From assembly GCA_001898465.1 (NCBI GenBank), contig MKTX01000014.1:1-64000 (forward strand): a stretch of DNA of 64,000 nucleotides. The letters are read 5' to 3'. Of this stretch, positions 44,974 to 54,490 are shown one piece after another. Made by a program: the position numbers and the translations under genes. The DNA comes from Sphingobacteriales bacterium 39-19 (lineage in GTDB: Bacteria; Bacteroidota; Bacteroidia; Chitinophagales; Chitinophagaceae). The notes under the pieces are model-generated. The model was not told the DNA's origin, did no database searches, and saw only the letters and a list, made by a program, of their open reading frames with translations. Position 1 is the first letter of the stretch. The number at the start of each line of letters is the position of its first letter.

Positions 44974-47298
44974 TTATTCTACAACCCGCAATTTTGCATA
45001 ATTCAACATAATTTTTTTCTCTCCATTCAGTTCAAATTTTACTGTAGCAATTGGGTTATGAGCGGCGCCTTCCATTTTAAGTACTTCGCCAAAACCAAAT
45101 TTTTGATGTTCTACTTTTTGGCCGGCTTGTAAGCCCTTGGTATCGCTGGGTATAAAGTTTTCACTGGGAACATGCGCTGTTACCTGTGGCCGGGGCTTGG
45201 GAACCGTGAATGTGGATTTTGCCGGTTCTTCTTTTTTAAAATAATTATTTCCAAAACCCCGGTTCATTCTGTCAAACGCATTTCCGGCTGCCCAATTGCT
45301 ACCGGCATTATTTCTGGCCGGGCTGCCTGCATAAGATTTATCTACATATTGCTCTGGAATTTCTTCTATAAAACGGCTGGGGTCATTTTGCTGCAATTGG
45401 CCAAAACGATAACGGGCATTGGCAAAACTTAATACCAGCTTATGCTTGGCTCTTGTAATGGCTACATAAAAAAGGCGGCGTTCTTCTTCCAATTCTTCTC
45501 TTGTATTTATACTCATGGTATTAGGAAATAGCGTTTCTTCAAGCCCTCCCAAAAACACCATTGGAAATTCCAGCCCCTTGGCAGCATGTATGGTCATTAA
45601 CTTTACCACATCACTATTCTCAGGATTATCATCGGCATCAGTAAGCAACACAATTTGCTGCAGGTAAGCACCCAGGTCTTTATCGCCTACTTCACCATCT
45701 TCTTCATTCATCGGGGTTTCGGTAAACTCTTTAATAGAGTTGAGTAATTCCTGTAAATTTTCGTAACGGGCAAGCCCTTCGGTTGTTTTATCGTTAAACA
45801 AATCTTTTACAATGCCTGTATTTTTCCCAACTAAAAAAGCAAGATCATAGGCATTTATCTTTTTCAATTCACTTTGAAACATTTTAATACTGGTAACAAA
45901 TGCATCAATACTTTCTAAAGTGCCGCTACGAAAACCATACATAGATGCATTACACAATACATCCCACATACTTATGTTATTTGTATTGGCAATCAGTACC
46001 GTTTTATCAACTGTGGTTTTACCAATACCTCTTGCCGGGTAATTGATAATTCGTTTTAAGGCTTCTTCATCTTTTGGGTTTATTATGATGCGCAAATAAG
46101 CCAAAAAATCTTTTATTTCTTTGCGCTGATAAAAACTCATACCGCCGTAAATGCGATAAGCGATACCCATCCTGCGAAGCGCCTCTTCAAAGCTGCGGCT
46201 CTGGGCATTGGTACGGTATAAAATGGCAAAATCCCGGTTCATATAATGGTTTCGCAACTTATGCTCCTGAATGGTATCGGCCACCATTTTACCTTCGTCG
46301 TTATCGGCCATGGTACGAACCAGTTTTATTTTTTCGCCTTCTTTGTTATCCGTAAATAATTTCTTTTCTATCTGGCCTTTGTTATTACTGATTATTTCGT
46401 TTGCAACGTGTAAAATATTTTGGGTACTGCGGTAATTCTGTTCCAGTTTTACCAGTTTTACTTCATCGTAATCTTTTTGAAACTGCAATATATTTTCGAT
46501 GGTAGCACCCCGAAAGCTATAAATACTTTGTGCATCATCTCCCACCACGCATACATTTTCATGCATAGCGCCCAATAGCTTTATAATTTCATACTGGGCA
46601 GGGTTTGTATCCTGGTACTCATCTATTAAAATATATTTAAACTTATGCTGGTATTTAACCAGGCTCTCCGGAAAGTTTTTTAACAACAGGTACATTTTAA
46701 AAAGAAGGTCATCAAAATCCATCGCCCCGTTTTTAAAACATCTTTTAGCATAGGCATCATAAATACGGCCAATTGCAGGCCTGTTTGCCCGGGCATCTTC
46801 CTGTTGCAGCATATAATCATTCAGGTACTCAGCCGGGCCTATCAATGCATTCTTTGCTGCAGAAATACGATTGTAAACAACATTATTTTTATATTGTTTT
46901 TCATCCAGCTCCAGTTCTTTAATAACCGTTTTAATTACACTTTTGGCATCATCCGTATCATAAATGGTAAAATTATTTGGGTAGCCTAACTTATTGGCTT
47001 CTGATCTTAAGATTCGGGCAAATACACTATGAAAAGTTCCTATATATAAGTTACGGGCTTCCCGGTTGCCCAGTGAAGTTTCAATTCTTTCTTTCATTTC
47101 TGCGGCAGCTTTATTGGTAAATGTAAGCGCCAGTATATTAAATGCATCTACGCCATGCTGCGCCATTAAATGGATGATCCGGGTAGTAAGTACCTTGGTT
47201 TTACCACTCCCGGCCCCAGCTATTATCATTAAGGGGCCATTGTGATGCAGTACGGCTTCACGCTGTTGTTCATTGAGCGTTTCTAAATAATCTCGCAT
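44974..47298 (-). CDS. pcrA: UvrD/PcrA-type ATP-dependent DNA helicase
   Basis: The 774-residue superfamily 1A 3'-5' helicase has motif I AGAGSGKT at 27-34, motif II LIDEYQDTNPAQYEII at about 225, motif III VGDDAQSIYSFRGA, motif V TIHAAKGLEFPMVFLGG and motif VI RLFYVAITRAKHKL. The C-terminal tail ends in a Tudor-like segment (VEHQKFGFGEVLKMEG) used by PcrA to touch RNA polymerase. Acts in nucleotide excision repair and removal of stalled complexes. Normal length, monocistronic, with a promoter element five bases ahead of the start. Confidence 0.95.
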   Translation of the reverse strand: MRDYLETLNEQQREAVLHHNGPLMIIAGAGSGKTKVLTTRIIHLMAQHGVDAFNILALTFTNKAAAEMKERIETSLGNREARNLYIGTFHSVFARILRSEANKLGYPNNFTIYDTDDAKSVIKTVIKELELDEKQYKNNVVYNRISAAKNALIGPAEYLNDYMLQQEDARANRPAIGRIYDAYAKRCFKNGAMDFDDLLFKMYLLLKNFPESLVKYQHKFKYILIDEYQDTNPAQYEIIKLLGAMHENVCVVGDDAQSIYSFRGATIENILQFQKDYDEVKLVKLEQNYRSTQNILHVANEIISNNKGQIEKKLFTDNKEGEKIKLVRTMADNDEGKMVADTIQEHKLRNHYMNRDFAILYRTNAQSRSFEEALRRMGIAYRIYGGMSFYQRKEIKDFLAYLRIIINPKDEEALKRIINYPARGIGKTTVDKTVLIANTNNISMWDVLCNASMYGFRSGTLESIDAFVTSIKMFQSELKKINAYDLAFLVGKNTGIVKDLFNDKTTEGLARYENLQELLNSIKEFTETPMNEEDGEVGDKDLGAYLQQIVLLTDADDNPENSDVVKLMTIHAAKGLEFPMVFLGGLEETLFPNTMSINTREELEEERRLFYVAITRAKHKLVLSFANARYRFGQLQQNDPSRFIEEIPEQYVDKSYAGSPARNNAGSNWAAGNAFDRMNRGFGNNYFKKEEPAKSTFTVPKPRPQVTAHVPSENFIPSDTKGLQAGQKVEHQKFGFGEVLKMEGAAHNPIATVKFELNGEKKIMLNYAKLRVVE

Positions 47299-47302
47299 AA
47301 TA

Positions 47303-47310
47303 CAAAGGTA
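47303..47310 (-). promoter_or_regulatory. Bacteroidota -7 promoter element TACCTTTG
   Basis: The minus strand reads TACCTTTG, four bases before the helicase ATG, matching TAnnTTTG. Such closeness implies a leaderless or nearly leaderless message. Confidence 0.5.
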
Positions 47311-47388
47311 AATTTTTTAAAACCTTACATGAATATAATTATGAACGCATATAATTTTTTGTACCTTGCCCACCAATTTTTTTATACT

Positions 47389-47745
47389 ATGGGTAAAAAT
47401 GTAACAGGCTTATTCTTTTTCATTCTTTTATTAGTTTGCTACTCCTGCTCAAAGCCTAAAGATATTCATGATCAAAATGGCGGTTCGTTACCAAGTAATT
47501 ATGTAGATATTAAGGACTCCAGCTACAACCCCGCCGTTCTTACGCTGGTAAGTGGCTCATCGGTTACTTTTGTAAATAATACGGCTACTACACATACGCT
47601 TATTTCCGGCAATACCCAGTTTTTTGATTCTGCTATTGTAACCCCGGGGCATTTTTTCTTTTTAAAAAAGGATATCGACGGCGTATTGGAATATCATTGT
47701 AAAGAGCATCCTGATTTTATTGGGCGAATCTTTTTTACTCCTTAA
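47389..47745 (+). CDS. Cupredoxin-like (plastocyanin-like) lipoprotein
   Basis: The start is taken as ATG 47389 (MGKNVTGLFFFILLLVCYSC); a frame opening at 47329 adds a non-signal extension. The protein has 118 residues with lipid attachment at C20. The cupredoxin fold is indicated by NPAVLTLVSGSSVTFVNN and ligands H69 (TTTHTL), C104 and H107 (YHCKEHP). The position of the axial Met is occupied by a bulky non-sulfur residue, so this may be a blue-copper site with a weak axial ligand. Periplasmic or surface electron carrier; partner unknown. Divergent from the helicase gene. Confidence 0.82.
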   Translation: MGKNVTGLFFFILLLVCYSCSKPKDIHDQNGGSLPSNYVDIKDSSYNPAVLTLVSGSSVTFVNNTATTHTLISGNTQFFDSAIVTPGHFFFLKKDIDGVLEYHCKEHPDFIGRIFFTP

Positions 47746-47772
47746 TTATAGACAACTTCTTTCTTTATAAAT

Positions 47773-49002
47773 ATGCCTCAACAAAAACAAGCAGCTATTG
47801 GTTTTATTTTTATTACCCTGCTGATAGATATTACCGGCATTGGATTAATCATTCCTGTAATTCCAAAATTAATTGAGGAGCTGATACAAGGCGGAATTAG
47901 TAAGGCTTCCTTTTATGGGGGGTTGCTCACCTTCACTTTTGCCATTATGCAATTCTTTTTTTCACCCATGCTGGGAGCATTGAGCGATAAATATGGCCGC
48001 AGGCCGATTATATTAATTTCATTATTTGGATCGGGCCTGGATTATCTTTTTTTATCTTTTGCGCCTACGCTTGCATTATTATTTGTGGGCAGGGCCATAT
48101 CGGGTATAACCGGTGCCAGCATTACCACGGCTACGGCTTATATTGCCGATGTGAGTACTGCAGAAACAAGGGCCAAAAATTTTGGGATGGTAGGCGCTGC
48201 ATTTGGTTTGGGTTTTATCATTGGCCCTGTTATTGGCGGCTTACTGGGGCCCCTGGGGTCAAGGGTTCCTTTTATGGCGGCAGCAGGGCTATGTTTTGTA
48301 AACTGGATTTATGGTTATTTTGTATTACCCGAAACGTTACCAAAGGAAAACAGGAGAAATATAAGCAGGAAAACATTGATACCCGGCCGCTCTCTTATTG
48401 AATTTAAAAAACACCCTGAATTGGGAGGACTGGTAAGTGTTTTTGTTTTGATTTACCTGGCTTCTCATGCGGTACAAAGCAACTGGAGTTTTTTTACAAT
48501 TGAAAAATTTGGCTGGAGTGAAAAAATGATTGGCCTCTCTTTGGGTGTTGTGGGTTTATTGGTTGCCCTTGTACAGGGCGTACTTATAAGATTTATTAAT
48601 CCCCGGTTGGGAAATAAAAAAAGTATATACACAGGCCTTCTTTTATATTCATTGGGATTATTTTTATTTGCTTTTGCCTGGCAAAGCTGGATGATGTTTG
48701 CTTTTCTTATTCCTTATTGCCTGGGAGGCATTGCCGGGCCTGCCATACAATCCATTATTGCTGCTCATGTACCCAATAATGAACAGGGCGAAGTGCAGGG
48801 TGCACTCACCAGTTTAGTGAGTTTAACATCCATAGTAGGGCCACCCCTTATGACAGGGTTGTTTGCATTTTTTACAGGGCCTTCTGCTCCCTTTCATTTT
48901 TCCGGAGCGGCCTTTTTATTAGGTGCTCTCTTTATGCTGGCTAGTACTTTTATTGCTTATCGTGCTTTACACAAAGTAAATACGCCTGTTGCTGCTTCGT
49001 AG
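47773..49002 (+). CDS. MFS transporter, TetA-like drug exporter family
   Basis: This 409-residue protein with 12 membrane segments begins GFIFITLLIDITGIGLIIPV. Motif A GALSDKYGRRPIILIS lies at about 72-87, followed by GASITTATAYIADVS and GMVGAAFGLGFIIGPVIGG in the first half. This pattern is that of the TCR/Tet family, proton-driven exporters. Only the family can be assigned; tetracycline as substrate is not established. It follows the cupredoxin gene by 27 bases and may be co-transcribed. Confidence 0.88.
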   Translation: MPQQKQAAIGFIFITLLIDITGIGLIIPVIPKLIEELIQGGISKASFYGGLLTFTFAIMQFFFSPMLGALSDKYGRRPIILISLFGSGLDYLFLSFAPTLALLFVGRAISGITGASITTATAYIADVSTAETRAKNFGMVGAAFGLGFIIGPVIGGLLGPLGSRVPFMAAAGLCFVNWIYGYFVLPETLPKENRRNISRKTLIPGRSLIEFKKHPELGGLVSVFVLIYLASHAVQSNWSFFTIEKFGWSEKMIGLSLGVVGLLVALVQGVLIRFINPRLGNKKSIYTGLLLYSLGLFLFAFAWQSWMMFAFLIPYCLGGIAGPAIQSIIAAHVPNNEQGEVQGALTSLVSLTSIVGPPLMTGLFAFFTGPSAPFHFSGAAFLLGALFMLASTFIAYRALHKVNTPVAAS

Positions 49003-49306
49003 TTTTTCGATTCCCCTTACCATTTGGTTCGTAAAGTTTCGTAAAAAAAGATGTTTTTGCATATCAAAAAAAAATATGTAAAAATCCGGGCTGTTTTTAA
49101 CAATATTTATAAGCAAATTTCGCTTTATTATCCAGAGTATTTTTTCAAGCATGATTCCAGACAAATTACTCCATAATTATAAAACACCCGTTGATTAACC
49201 TATATCATTAACCGATATAAAACACTTTATTTTTTGTTAGGCAGACAGGACAAGAAGAGCCCCGTATTGGTCGGGGCTACTTCATTTTACAAACTTGTAT
49301 GAAACA
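49003..49306. other. Intergenic region, 304 bases
   Basis: It lies between convergent genes (MFS exporter and PAP2-like protein). It is AT-rich. The only structure noticed is a GC-rich hairpin at 49258-49278. A 65-codon minus-strand frame across 48967-49164 overlaps the exporter end and has no protein-like composition. Confidence 0.6.
49258..49278. terminator. Hairpin between convergent genes
   Basis: AGCCCCG/CGGGGCT with a seven-base loop forms a 7-bp stem. Neither side has a long T tract, so it is a probable bidirectional terminator of the exporter (plus) and the PAP2-like gene (minus), with moderate confidence. Confidence 0.5.
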
Positions 49307-49975
49307 TTAAATAACAACAGCTGCAATAAACTGGCAAATTACTCCTAAAAAAAAACCGGTATATAATTCTTTATTGGTATGATCGCTAATTAATAACCTG
49401 CTTGTACATACCAAGCCTGCAATAAGAATTACCATACTCACTGGCCAGGTCATCAACATAGTTTGGCTAAAGGCTACCACTAAAAAAAATCCGAGCCAGC
49501 CGCCAACTCCCATTGCATGTATACTTATCTTTTGATAAATATTGGCCATGAGGGCAGCATTGCATGATAAGAATACACCAAAAATAAAAGAGGGTAATAC
49601 ATTGGGATAGATTCCCTGTTTTTTAAAAACCAGGTAGGCCCAAAAATAAAAGATACTGCATGCGATATAGGGAATAATCCGGTCTCGCTGGGTATGCAGA
49701 TAAATAGATTCAATAAACCCCAGCGCCTTTAATAAAACAATACTAAGTAAGGGAAAGAAAACCATATTAAGAAGCACCACCAGCAAGGTTTGTTGCTTTG
49801 CCTGCTGAGAAAACCCGGCAAAATAGGTGGGATGCAGGTAAACCATAAAAGCAATTACATATACAGGAATAAATATGGGATGAAATATCCAGGATAAAAT
49901 AATGGCTGGAACACGGATTGCAAAAGAATGCGGCTTATCCGAAACGGGCTTTGATGCCTGTGAACTTATATTCAT
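49307..49975 (-). CDS. PAP2-like membrane protein, degenerate
   Basis: The 222-residue protein has about six membrane segments. YLHTQRDRIIPYI, HAMGVGGWLG and SRLLISDHTNKELYTGF appear at the spacing of the PAP2 phosphatase motifs (KX6RP, PSGH, SRX5HX3D), but the first motif lacks the Lys-Arg-Pro pattern and the second has HAMGVGG in place of PSGH, while the third keeps the Arg, His and a Glu instead of Asp. It could be a distant phosphatase or a non-catalytic relative. It is eight bases downstream of rpoN and probably co-transcribed. Confidence 0.65.
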   Translation of the reverse strand: MNISSQASKPVSDKPHSFAIRVPAIILSWIFHPIFIPVYVIAFMVYLHPTYFAGFSQQAKQQTLLVVLLNMVFFPLLSIVLLKALGFIESIYLHTQRDRIIPYIACSIFYFWAYLVFKKQGIYPNVLPSFIFGVFLSCNAALMANIYQKISIHAMGVGGWLGFFLVVAFSQTMLMTWPVSMVILIAGLVCTSRLLISDHTNKELYTGFFLGVICQFIAAVVI

Positions 49976-49982
49976 ATATTTT

Positions 49983-51455
49983 TTAAAGAATTTTACGTAA
50001 CCGGGCTACCGGTATATTTAATTGTTCCCGGTATTTAGCTACCGTCCGGCGAGCAATATTATATCCTTTTTCCTGAAGTAATTCTGTAAGTTTTTCATCG
50101 CTATAAGGATGGTTTTTGGTTTCCTCATCAATGAGGTCGGTTAAAATTTTTTTCACTTCACGGGTGCTTACTTCTTCGCCACTGTCCGTTTGGAGGCTTT
50201 CGCTAAAGAAAAATTTTAATCGGAATGTGCCAAATTCTGTTTGCACAAACTTGCTATTGGCCACACGGCTAACGGTGGAAATATCTAAATGGGTTGTTTC
50301 TGCAATATCCTTTAATATCATGGGGCGCAGGTTGGTCTCATCGCCGGTTACAAAGAAATCATGCTGGTAATTCATGATGGCTTCCATGGTATTTAGTAAT
50401 GTATTTTGCCTTTGCTTAATGGCATCAATAAACCATTTTGCTGAGTCGATCTTTTGTTTAATAAAGAGAACTGCTTCTTTTTGGCGTTTATCTTTTTTGC
50501 TGCCCCTTTCATAATCTTTCAGCATATCCCGGTAGCCGTCGCTGATCCGCAAATCGGGTGCGTTTTTACTGTTTAATGAGAGCTCCAGCTTACCATTATT
50601 ATTTACAATAAAAAAATCGGGTATAATGTAGTTTCTATTTTTTCCTGAATCACCTGTATTCCCGGGCTTAGGGTTTAGCTTTACGATTTGTGCAATAATT
50701 TCCCGCAGGTCTTCATCTGACAGGTCAAACGCTTTTTGTATTTTTTCGTAATGTTTTTTTGTAAACTCTTCAAAGTATTTTTCGAGTACCTTGATCGCTA
50801 ATTTGATCGTAGGCGTTTGTTCTTTTCTTTCCAGTTGCAATAATAAACATTCCTGTAAATTCCTGGCGCCTACACCGGGTGGGTCAAACTGTTGAATTTG
50901 AACCAACAGGTCTGCTATTTCTTCTTCATCGGTATTTACATTTTGCCTAAAGGCCAGGTCATCAATAATAGAATCTATTTCCCTGCGCAAATAACCATCG
51001 TCATCCAAACTGCCGATTATTTGTATGGCCACTTTTCGCTGGTGTTCTGTAAGGGTGAGCATTCCCAGCTGCTGCAGCATGAGCTCCATAAAACTCACTT
51101 CCACTTTATGGGGAGTTACCCTGCTCTCATCCTGCTCGGGATAATTGGTGTCCCGCAAGCGGTAATCGCCTATTTCATCATCGCCTTCATGTACATATTC
51201 GGTGATATCAATATTATCATAATCGTCCTGGCTGCCATCTTTTTCATAATCTTCATCGGGTATATTATCCTCCTCGTTATTAAATTCATCTTCATAGGTT
51301 TCATCACCCTGCTCCAAAGCCGGATTTTCTTCCATTTCTTCTTTTATTCTTTCATCTAAAATGGCGGTAGGTACCTGCAACAATTTCATCAACTGAATTT
51401 GCTGGGGCGATAATTTTTGTAATAGTTTTTGCTGGAGGTTTTGCTGTAGAGCCAT
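49983..51455 (-). CDS. rpoN: RNA polymerase sigma-54 factor
   Basis: The 490-residue protein has a glutamine- and leucine-rich region I at 1-50 (LQQKLLQKLSPQQIQLMKLL), an acidic region II at about 50-100, a core-binding region, a helix-turn-helix, and the RpoN box ARRTVAKYRE at about 468-477 near the C-terminus. It directs polymerase to -24/-12 promoters needing AAA+ activators; no such activator is in the window. Upstream there are 222 bases without a gene. Confidence 0.96.
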   Translation of the reverse strand: MALQQNLQQKLLQKLSPQQIQLMKLLQVPTAILDERIKEEMEENPALEQGDETYEDEFNNEEDNIPDEDYEKDGSQDDYDNIDITEYVHEGDDEIGDYRLRDTNYPEQDESRVTPHKVEVSFMELMLQQLGMLTLTEHQRKVAIQIIGSLDDDGYLRREIDSIIDDLAFRQNVNTDEEEIADLLVQIQQFDPPGVGARNLQECLLLQLERKEQTPTIKLAIKVLEKYFEEFTKKHYEKIQKAFDLSDEDLREIIAQIVKLNPKPGNTGDSGKNRNYIIPDFFIVNNNGKLELSLNSKNAPDLRISDGYRDMLKDYERGSKKDKRQKEAVLFIKQKIDSAKWFIDAIKQRQNTLLNTMEAIMNYQHDFFVTGDETNLRPMILKDIAETTHLDISTVSRVANSKFVQTEFGTFRLKFFFSESLQTDSGEEVSTREVKKILTDLIDEETKNHPYSDEKLTELLQEKGYNIARRTVAKYREQLNIPVARLRKIL

Positions 51456-51677
51456 AGCTGTGCAGTTTTACAGGTTACTTAGCCTTTTTTCTCATTTCAA
51501 GTGAAGTTAATAAATTTTTTTTAAATTTTGCACGGTTTTTGCAGTAAAATTTTAAGACCCGGGGGTATAGCGCTACAACTCAATACAGGCAGGCATTTTA
51601 CAATTTAATAAGGTTTTCTGCCTTATAGTAAATAGGGAAAGAAAAGGAGATTTTGCGCCTTTTTAAAAAAATATTTT

Positions 51678-52880
51678 TTATTTTACTTTTGGCAGGGGAG
51701 CCGGGTCTTTAAAATATTTTAATCGCAGGCTATCCGACCAGCCATTCAGGTTTTTTTCGATGCTTTTACTGCTAAAAAAAATCATACCCTGTAAATTGGG
51801 GTTTTTCCTGATCTCTTCTATTTGTTTGGGTAATTGTGTTTTATCCCGCCAGGCCGGGTTGCTGCCGGCCCGGTACATACCTAAACCGATATAGCAGTTT
51901 TTACCATACGTATGATTTCCCCACCAGTTTGCCAATGTTTCGAATGCTACCAGCGGGTGGCCAAACTCCCAATAGAGTTGGGGTGCTACATAATCTATCC
52001 AATTGTTACGAAGCCATAATAAAATATCGGCATAAAGGTCATCGTAATTGGTTTGGCCTGCTTTTGTAATACTGCCTATGGGATCCTTATCGCTATTGCG
52101 CCATACCCCAAAAGGGCTGATCCCGAATTGACAATGTGGGTTAGTTGCTTTTATTACGTTATGCAATTTTACGATGATTGAATCCACGTTGCTGCGCCTC
52201 CATTCATCTTTCTCCAGGCCTTTTCCATATTGGGCATAACTTTTTTCATCAGGAAATGCCTTATTGGGAATCCGGTATGGATAAAAATAATCATCAAAAT
52301 GAATGGCATCTACATCATATCTTTTTACCACATCCCTTACGACTTCTACCACATATTGCTGGGCTTCTTTATTACCCGGATCAAAATATTTTTTATCGCC
52401 ATAATTTAAAAACCATTCCGGGTGTACACGTGTGATATGGGTAGCAGAAACAGAGCTTTTACCTATATTAAATACTGCCCGGTAAGGGTTCATCCAGGCA
52501 TGAAACTCCATTCCTCTTTTATGTGCTTCATTAATCATAAATTCAAGCGGGTCGTAATAAGGAACCGGGGGCTGGCCTTGTGTACCGGTAAGCCATTCGC
52601 TCCAGGGTTCGTAAGGAGATGGATAAAAGGCATCGGTAGCAGGCCGTATTTGCATAATGATGGCATTGATACCATTGGCCTGGTGCAAATCTAAAAGTTT
52701 TATAAAAGATGCTTTTTGAATTTCGCTATTGATTGTGGGCGTTACCGGCCAGTCAATATTACTTACGGTAGCAATCCATACACCCCTAAACTCAGGTTTT
52801 ACCGGCATTTGTGCTATATTATTTCCTATAAGTAATGTACTTAACATTACCATCAAACTGCTTTTTACACTCATTATCAT
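51678..52880 (-). CDS. Secreted GHL10-family glycoside hydrolase-like protein (YngK type)
   Basis: The 400-residue protein has a signal peptide (about 1-22), and the mature part opens KPEFRGVWIATVSNIDWPVT, the GHL10/DUF187 hallmark. IIMQIRPATDAFYPSPYEPW, FHAWMNPYRAV, DAIHFDDYFYPY and PQLYWEFGHP are further (beta/alpha)8-barrel blocks with possible acid residues in the DDYFYPY and YWEFGHP segments. The substrate is unknown; the family is thought to act on polysaccharide or cell-wall glycan. It is nine bases after the MarR gene. Confidence 0.88.
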   Translation of the reverse strand: MIMSVKSSLMVMLSTLLIGNNIAQMPVKPEFRGVWIATVSNIDWPVTPTINSEIQKASFIKLLDLHQANGINAIIMQIRPATDAFYPSPYEPWSEWLTGTQGQPPVPYYDPLEFMINEAHKRGMEFHAWMNPYRAVFNIGKSSVSATHITRVHPEWFLNYGDKKYFDPGNKEAQQYVVEVVRDVVKRYDVDAIHFDDYFYPYRIPNKAFPDEKSYAQYGKGLEKDEWRRSNVDSIIVKLHNVIKATNPHCQFGISPFGVWRNSDKDPIGSITKAGQTNYDDLYADILLWLRNNWIDYVAPQLYWEFGHPLVAFETLANWWGNHTYGKNCYIGLGMYRAGSNPAWRDKTQLPKQIEEIRKNPNLQGMIFFSSKSIEKNLNGWSDSLRLKYFKDPAPLPKVK

Positions 52881-52888
52881 CTCTGTTT

Positions 52889-53338
52889 TTATTTCGATCT
52901 CAATTTATCGAGTAATTTATTTAATAATACAGCTTCGTCTTCTGAAATCCCTTTCATAATATTAAGCATTTCATCTTCTCTGCTATCGAGTTTTTGCAAT
53001 ACCTGTTTACCGGTTTCTGTAATGGTAACATCTACCAGCCGTTTATCTATTAATGAAACTGTTTTTAATACTAATCCTTTTTTCAGCAGGCGATCTACCA
53101 TGCGGCTGGTATCACTCATTTTATCGAGCATACGTGTTCGAATCTGTATGGTAGACAGAGGCTTACTGGCACCCCGCAGAATACGTAAAATATTAAACTG
53201 CTGGGGAGTTATATCCTGCCTGTCAAAAAACACTTTCGTTCGGTCATTTACCCAATTACTGGTGTAAATAAGGTTTACCATTGCTTTTTGATACTCATTT
53301 TTAAAGTTCTGTTGCTGGATGTCGGTTTCTATCCCCAT
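52889..53338 (-). CDS. MarR-family transcriptional regulator
   Basis: The 149-residue protein has the winged helix at about 45-115: ITPQQFNILRILRGASKPLS, RTRMLDKMSDTSRMVDRLLK as recognition helix region, and DKRLVDVTITETGKQVL as wing. It is transcribed ahead of the GHL10 gene, which it may control. Its upstream region carries a run of nine G after nine T (on this strand), 25 to 42 bases before the ATG. Confidence 0.9.
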   Translation of the reverse strand: MGIETDIQQQNFKNEYQKAMVNLIYTSNWVNDRTKVFFDRQDITPQQFNILRILRGASKPLSTIQIRTRMLDKMSDTSRMVDRLLKKGLVLKTVSLIDKRLVDVTITETGKQVLQKLDSREDEMLNIMKGISEDEAVLLNKLLDKLRSK

Positions 53339-53362
53339 ACCAATTGTATTAAGGTGAAAAAT

Positions 53363-53380
53363 CCCCCCCCCAAAAAAAAA
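53363..53380. repeat. Homopolymer tract C9 then A9
   Basis: On the plus strand nine C (53363-53371) are followed by nine A (53372-53380), between the AI-2E gene stop and the MarR start. On the minus strand it is T9G9 upstream of MarR. A C7 run (G7 in the coding strand) lies inside the AI-2E gene at 53451-53457. Confidence 0.9.
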
Positions 53381-53385
53381 TTAAG

Positions 53386-54459
53386 CTATTCTTCTTTTGT
53401 TGTGCTTTTTATCTCTTTACTTGCTGCTAATCCTTCGTTATTTATTTTTTCCCCCCCAAATTCATTTGAATAAATTTTTACCATTAAGATAAAGTAACTT
53501 ATGAGTAAAGGCCCAAAAACAAGACCAATAAAACCAAAAAGTTTTAACCCTACAATTACACCCAACACGGTTATAAGCGGATGCACATCACCCATTTTCT
53601 TCATCAGGTTAAGCCTGGCTACATAATCAATATTTCCCGTAACAATAATACTATAAATGGCTAATCCCACCGATGGCCATACATGCCCCTGTGCATATAA
53701 GTAAATAGTTAAGGGTACCCACACAATCATGGTACCTACTAAAGGGAAAAAGGCAAATACGCCGGTAACAAATCCCCACATGCCCCAGTCATCTACATTA
53801 AATATAAAATATCCCAAAGCGGCTACCAGGCCTTGTATAAATGAGATGATCGGTATTCCCAGGGCATTGGCTTTAACCATCATTTTTGTTTCTCCGGACA
53901 GTTCATTAATATTATGAGAGGCTAATGGAATGATGCGCTGCAGGTTTTTTTCAGCAGTACGGCCATCTACCAATAAATAATACAGGAGAAAAAACATCAT
54001 CAGCATATTGGCCAGTACAATGGCCGTACTATTTAATAGTTTGGGTACCAGGGCTGTGCCTTTACTGGCCAACTGCTTTATATTTTCACTGGTAAGTAAA
54101 GTAAAACCTGTTTTGTCTTGAATTACAGAAGATATTTCCTGCAGGCTTTTAACGATCCTGTCCTGGTTATTCAGCAGTTCGTTTATTTTGGGAGATATCA
54201 AGGTAATACTAAAATAAAATGGCAGGGCCAGGATGGCGATGTATATAATAATGAAAGCGATGGCCGTTAAACCTTTTTTCCATTTATATTTATAAATAAG
54301 TTTTAAGTAGAGTGAGCGGCTTAAAATATATAAAGTAATGCCCCCCAGTAAGCCGGGAATGAAAACCGAAAGCTGGTTGATGAGCAACACAGCCATAAGA
54401 ATAATAAATATGAGTACTAAAATTTGCCTAAGCCTGTAATTAAAGTCGGGTTGATTCAT
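53386..54459 (-). CDS. AI-2E family transporter-like membrane protein
   Basis: This 357-residue protein has about eight membrane segments and the PF01594 pattern, including ILLINQLSVFIPGLLGGITL, then FFPLVGTMIVWVPLTIYLYA and GLKLFGFIGLVFGPLLISYF near the C-terminus. Family members are transporters or exporters with mixed reported functions, so the role is open. The C-terminal codons include a G7 tract (53451-53457), and slippage there would change the last 20 or so residues. Confidence 0.88.
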   Translation of the reverse strand: MNQPDFNYRLRQILVLIFIILMAVLLINQLSVFIPGLLGGITLYILSRSLYLKLIYKYKWKKGLTAIAFIIIYIAILALPFYFSITLISPKINELLNNQDRIVKSLQEISSVIQDKTGFTLLTSENIKQLASKGTALVPKLLNSTAIVLANMLMMFFLLYYLLVDGRTAEKNLQRIIPLASHNINELSGETKMMVKANALGIPIISFIQGLVAALGYFIFNVDDWGMWGFVTGVFAFFPLVGTMIVWVPLTIYLYAQGHVWPSVGLAIYSIIVTGNIDYVARLNLMKKMGDVHPLITVLGVIVGLKLFGFIGLVFGPLLISYFILMVKIYSNEFGGEKINNEGLAASKEIKSTTKEE

Positions 54460-54490
54460 ATGTTATTCTTATTTACATACAATTTAAGAT

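Noticed and set aside
50892..51359. 155-codon plus-strand frame opposite rpoN
   Set aside because: It is the shadow of the acidic and helical rpoN coding region; the composition is unlike a real protein and rpoN is certain.
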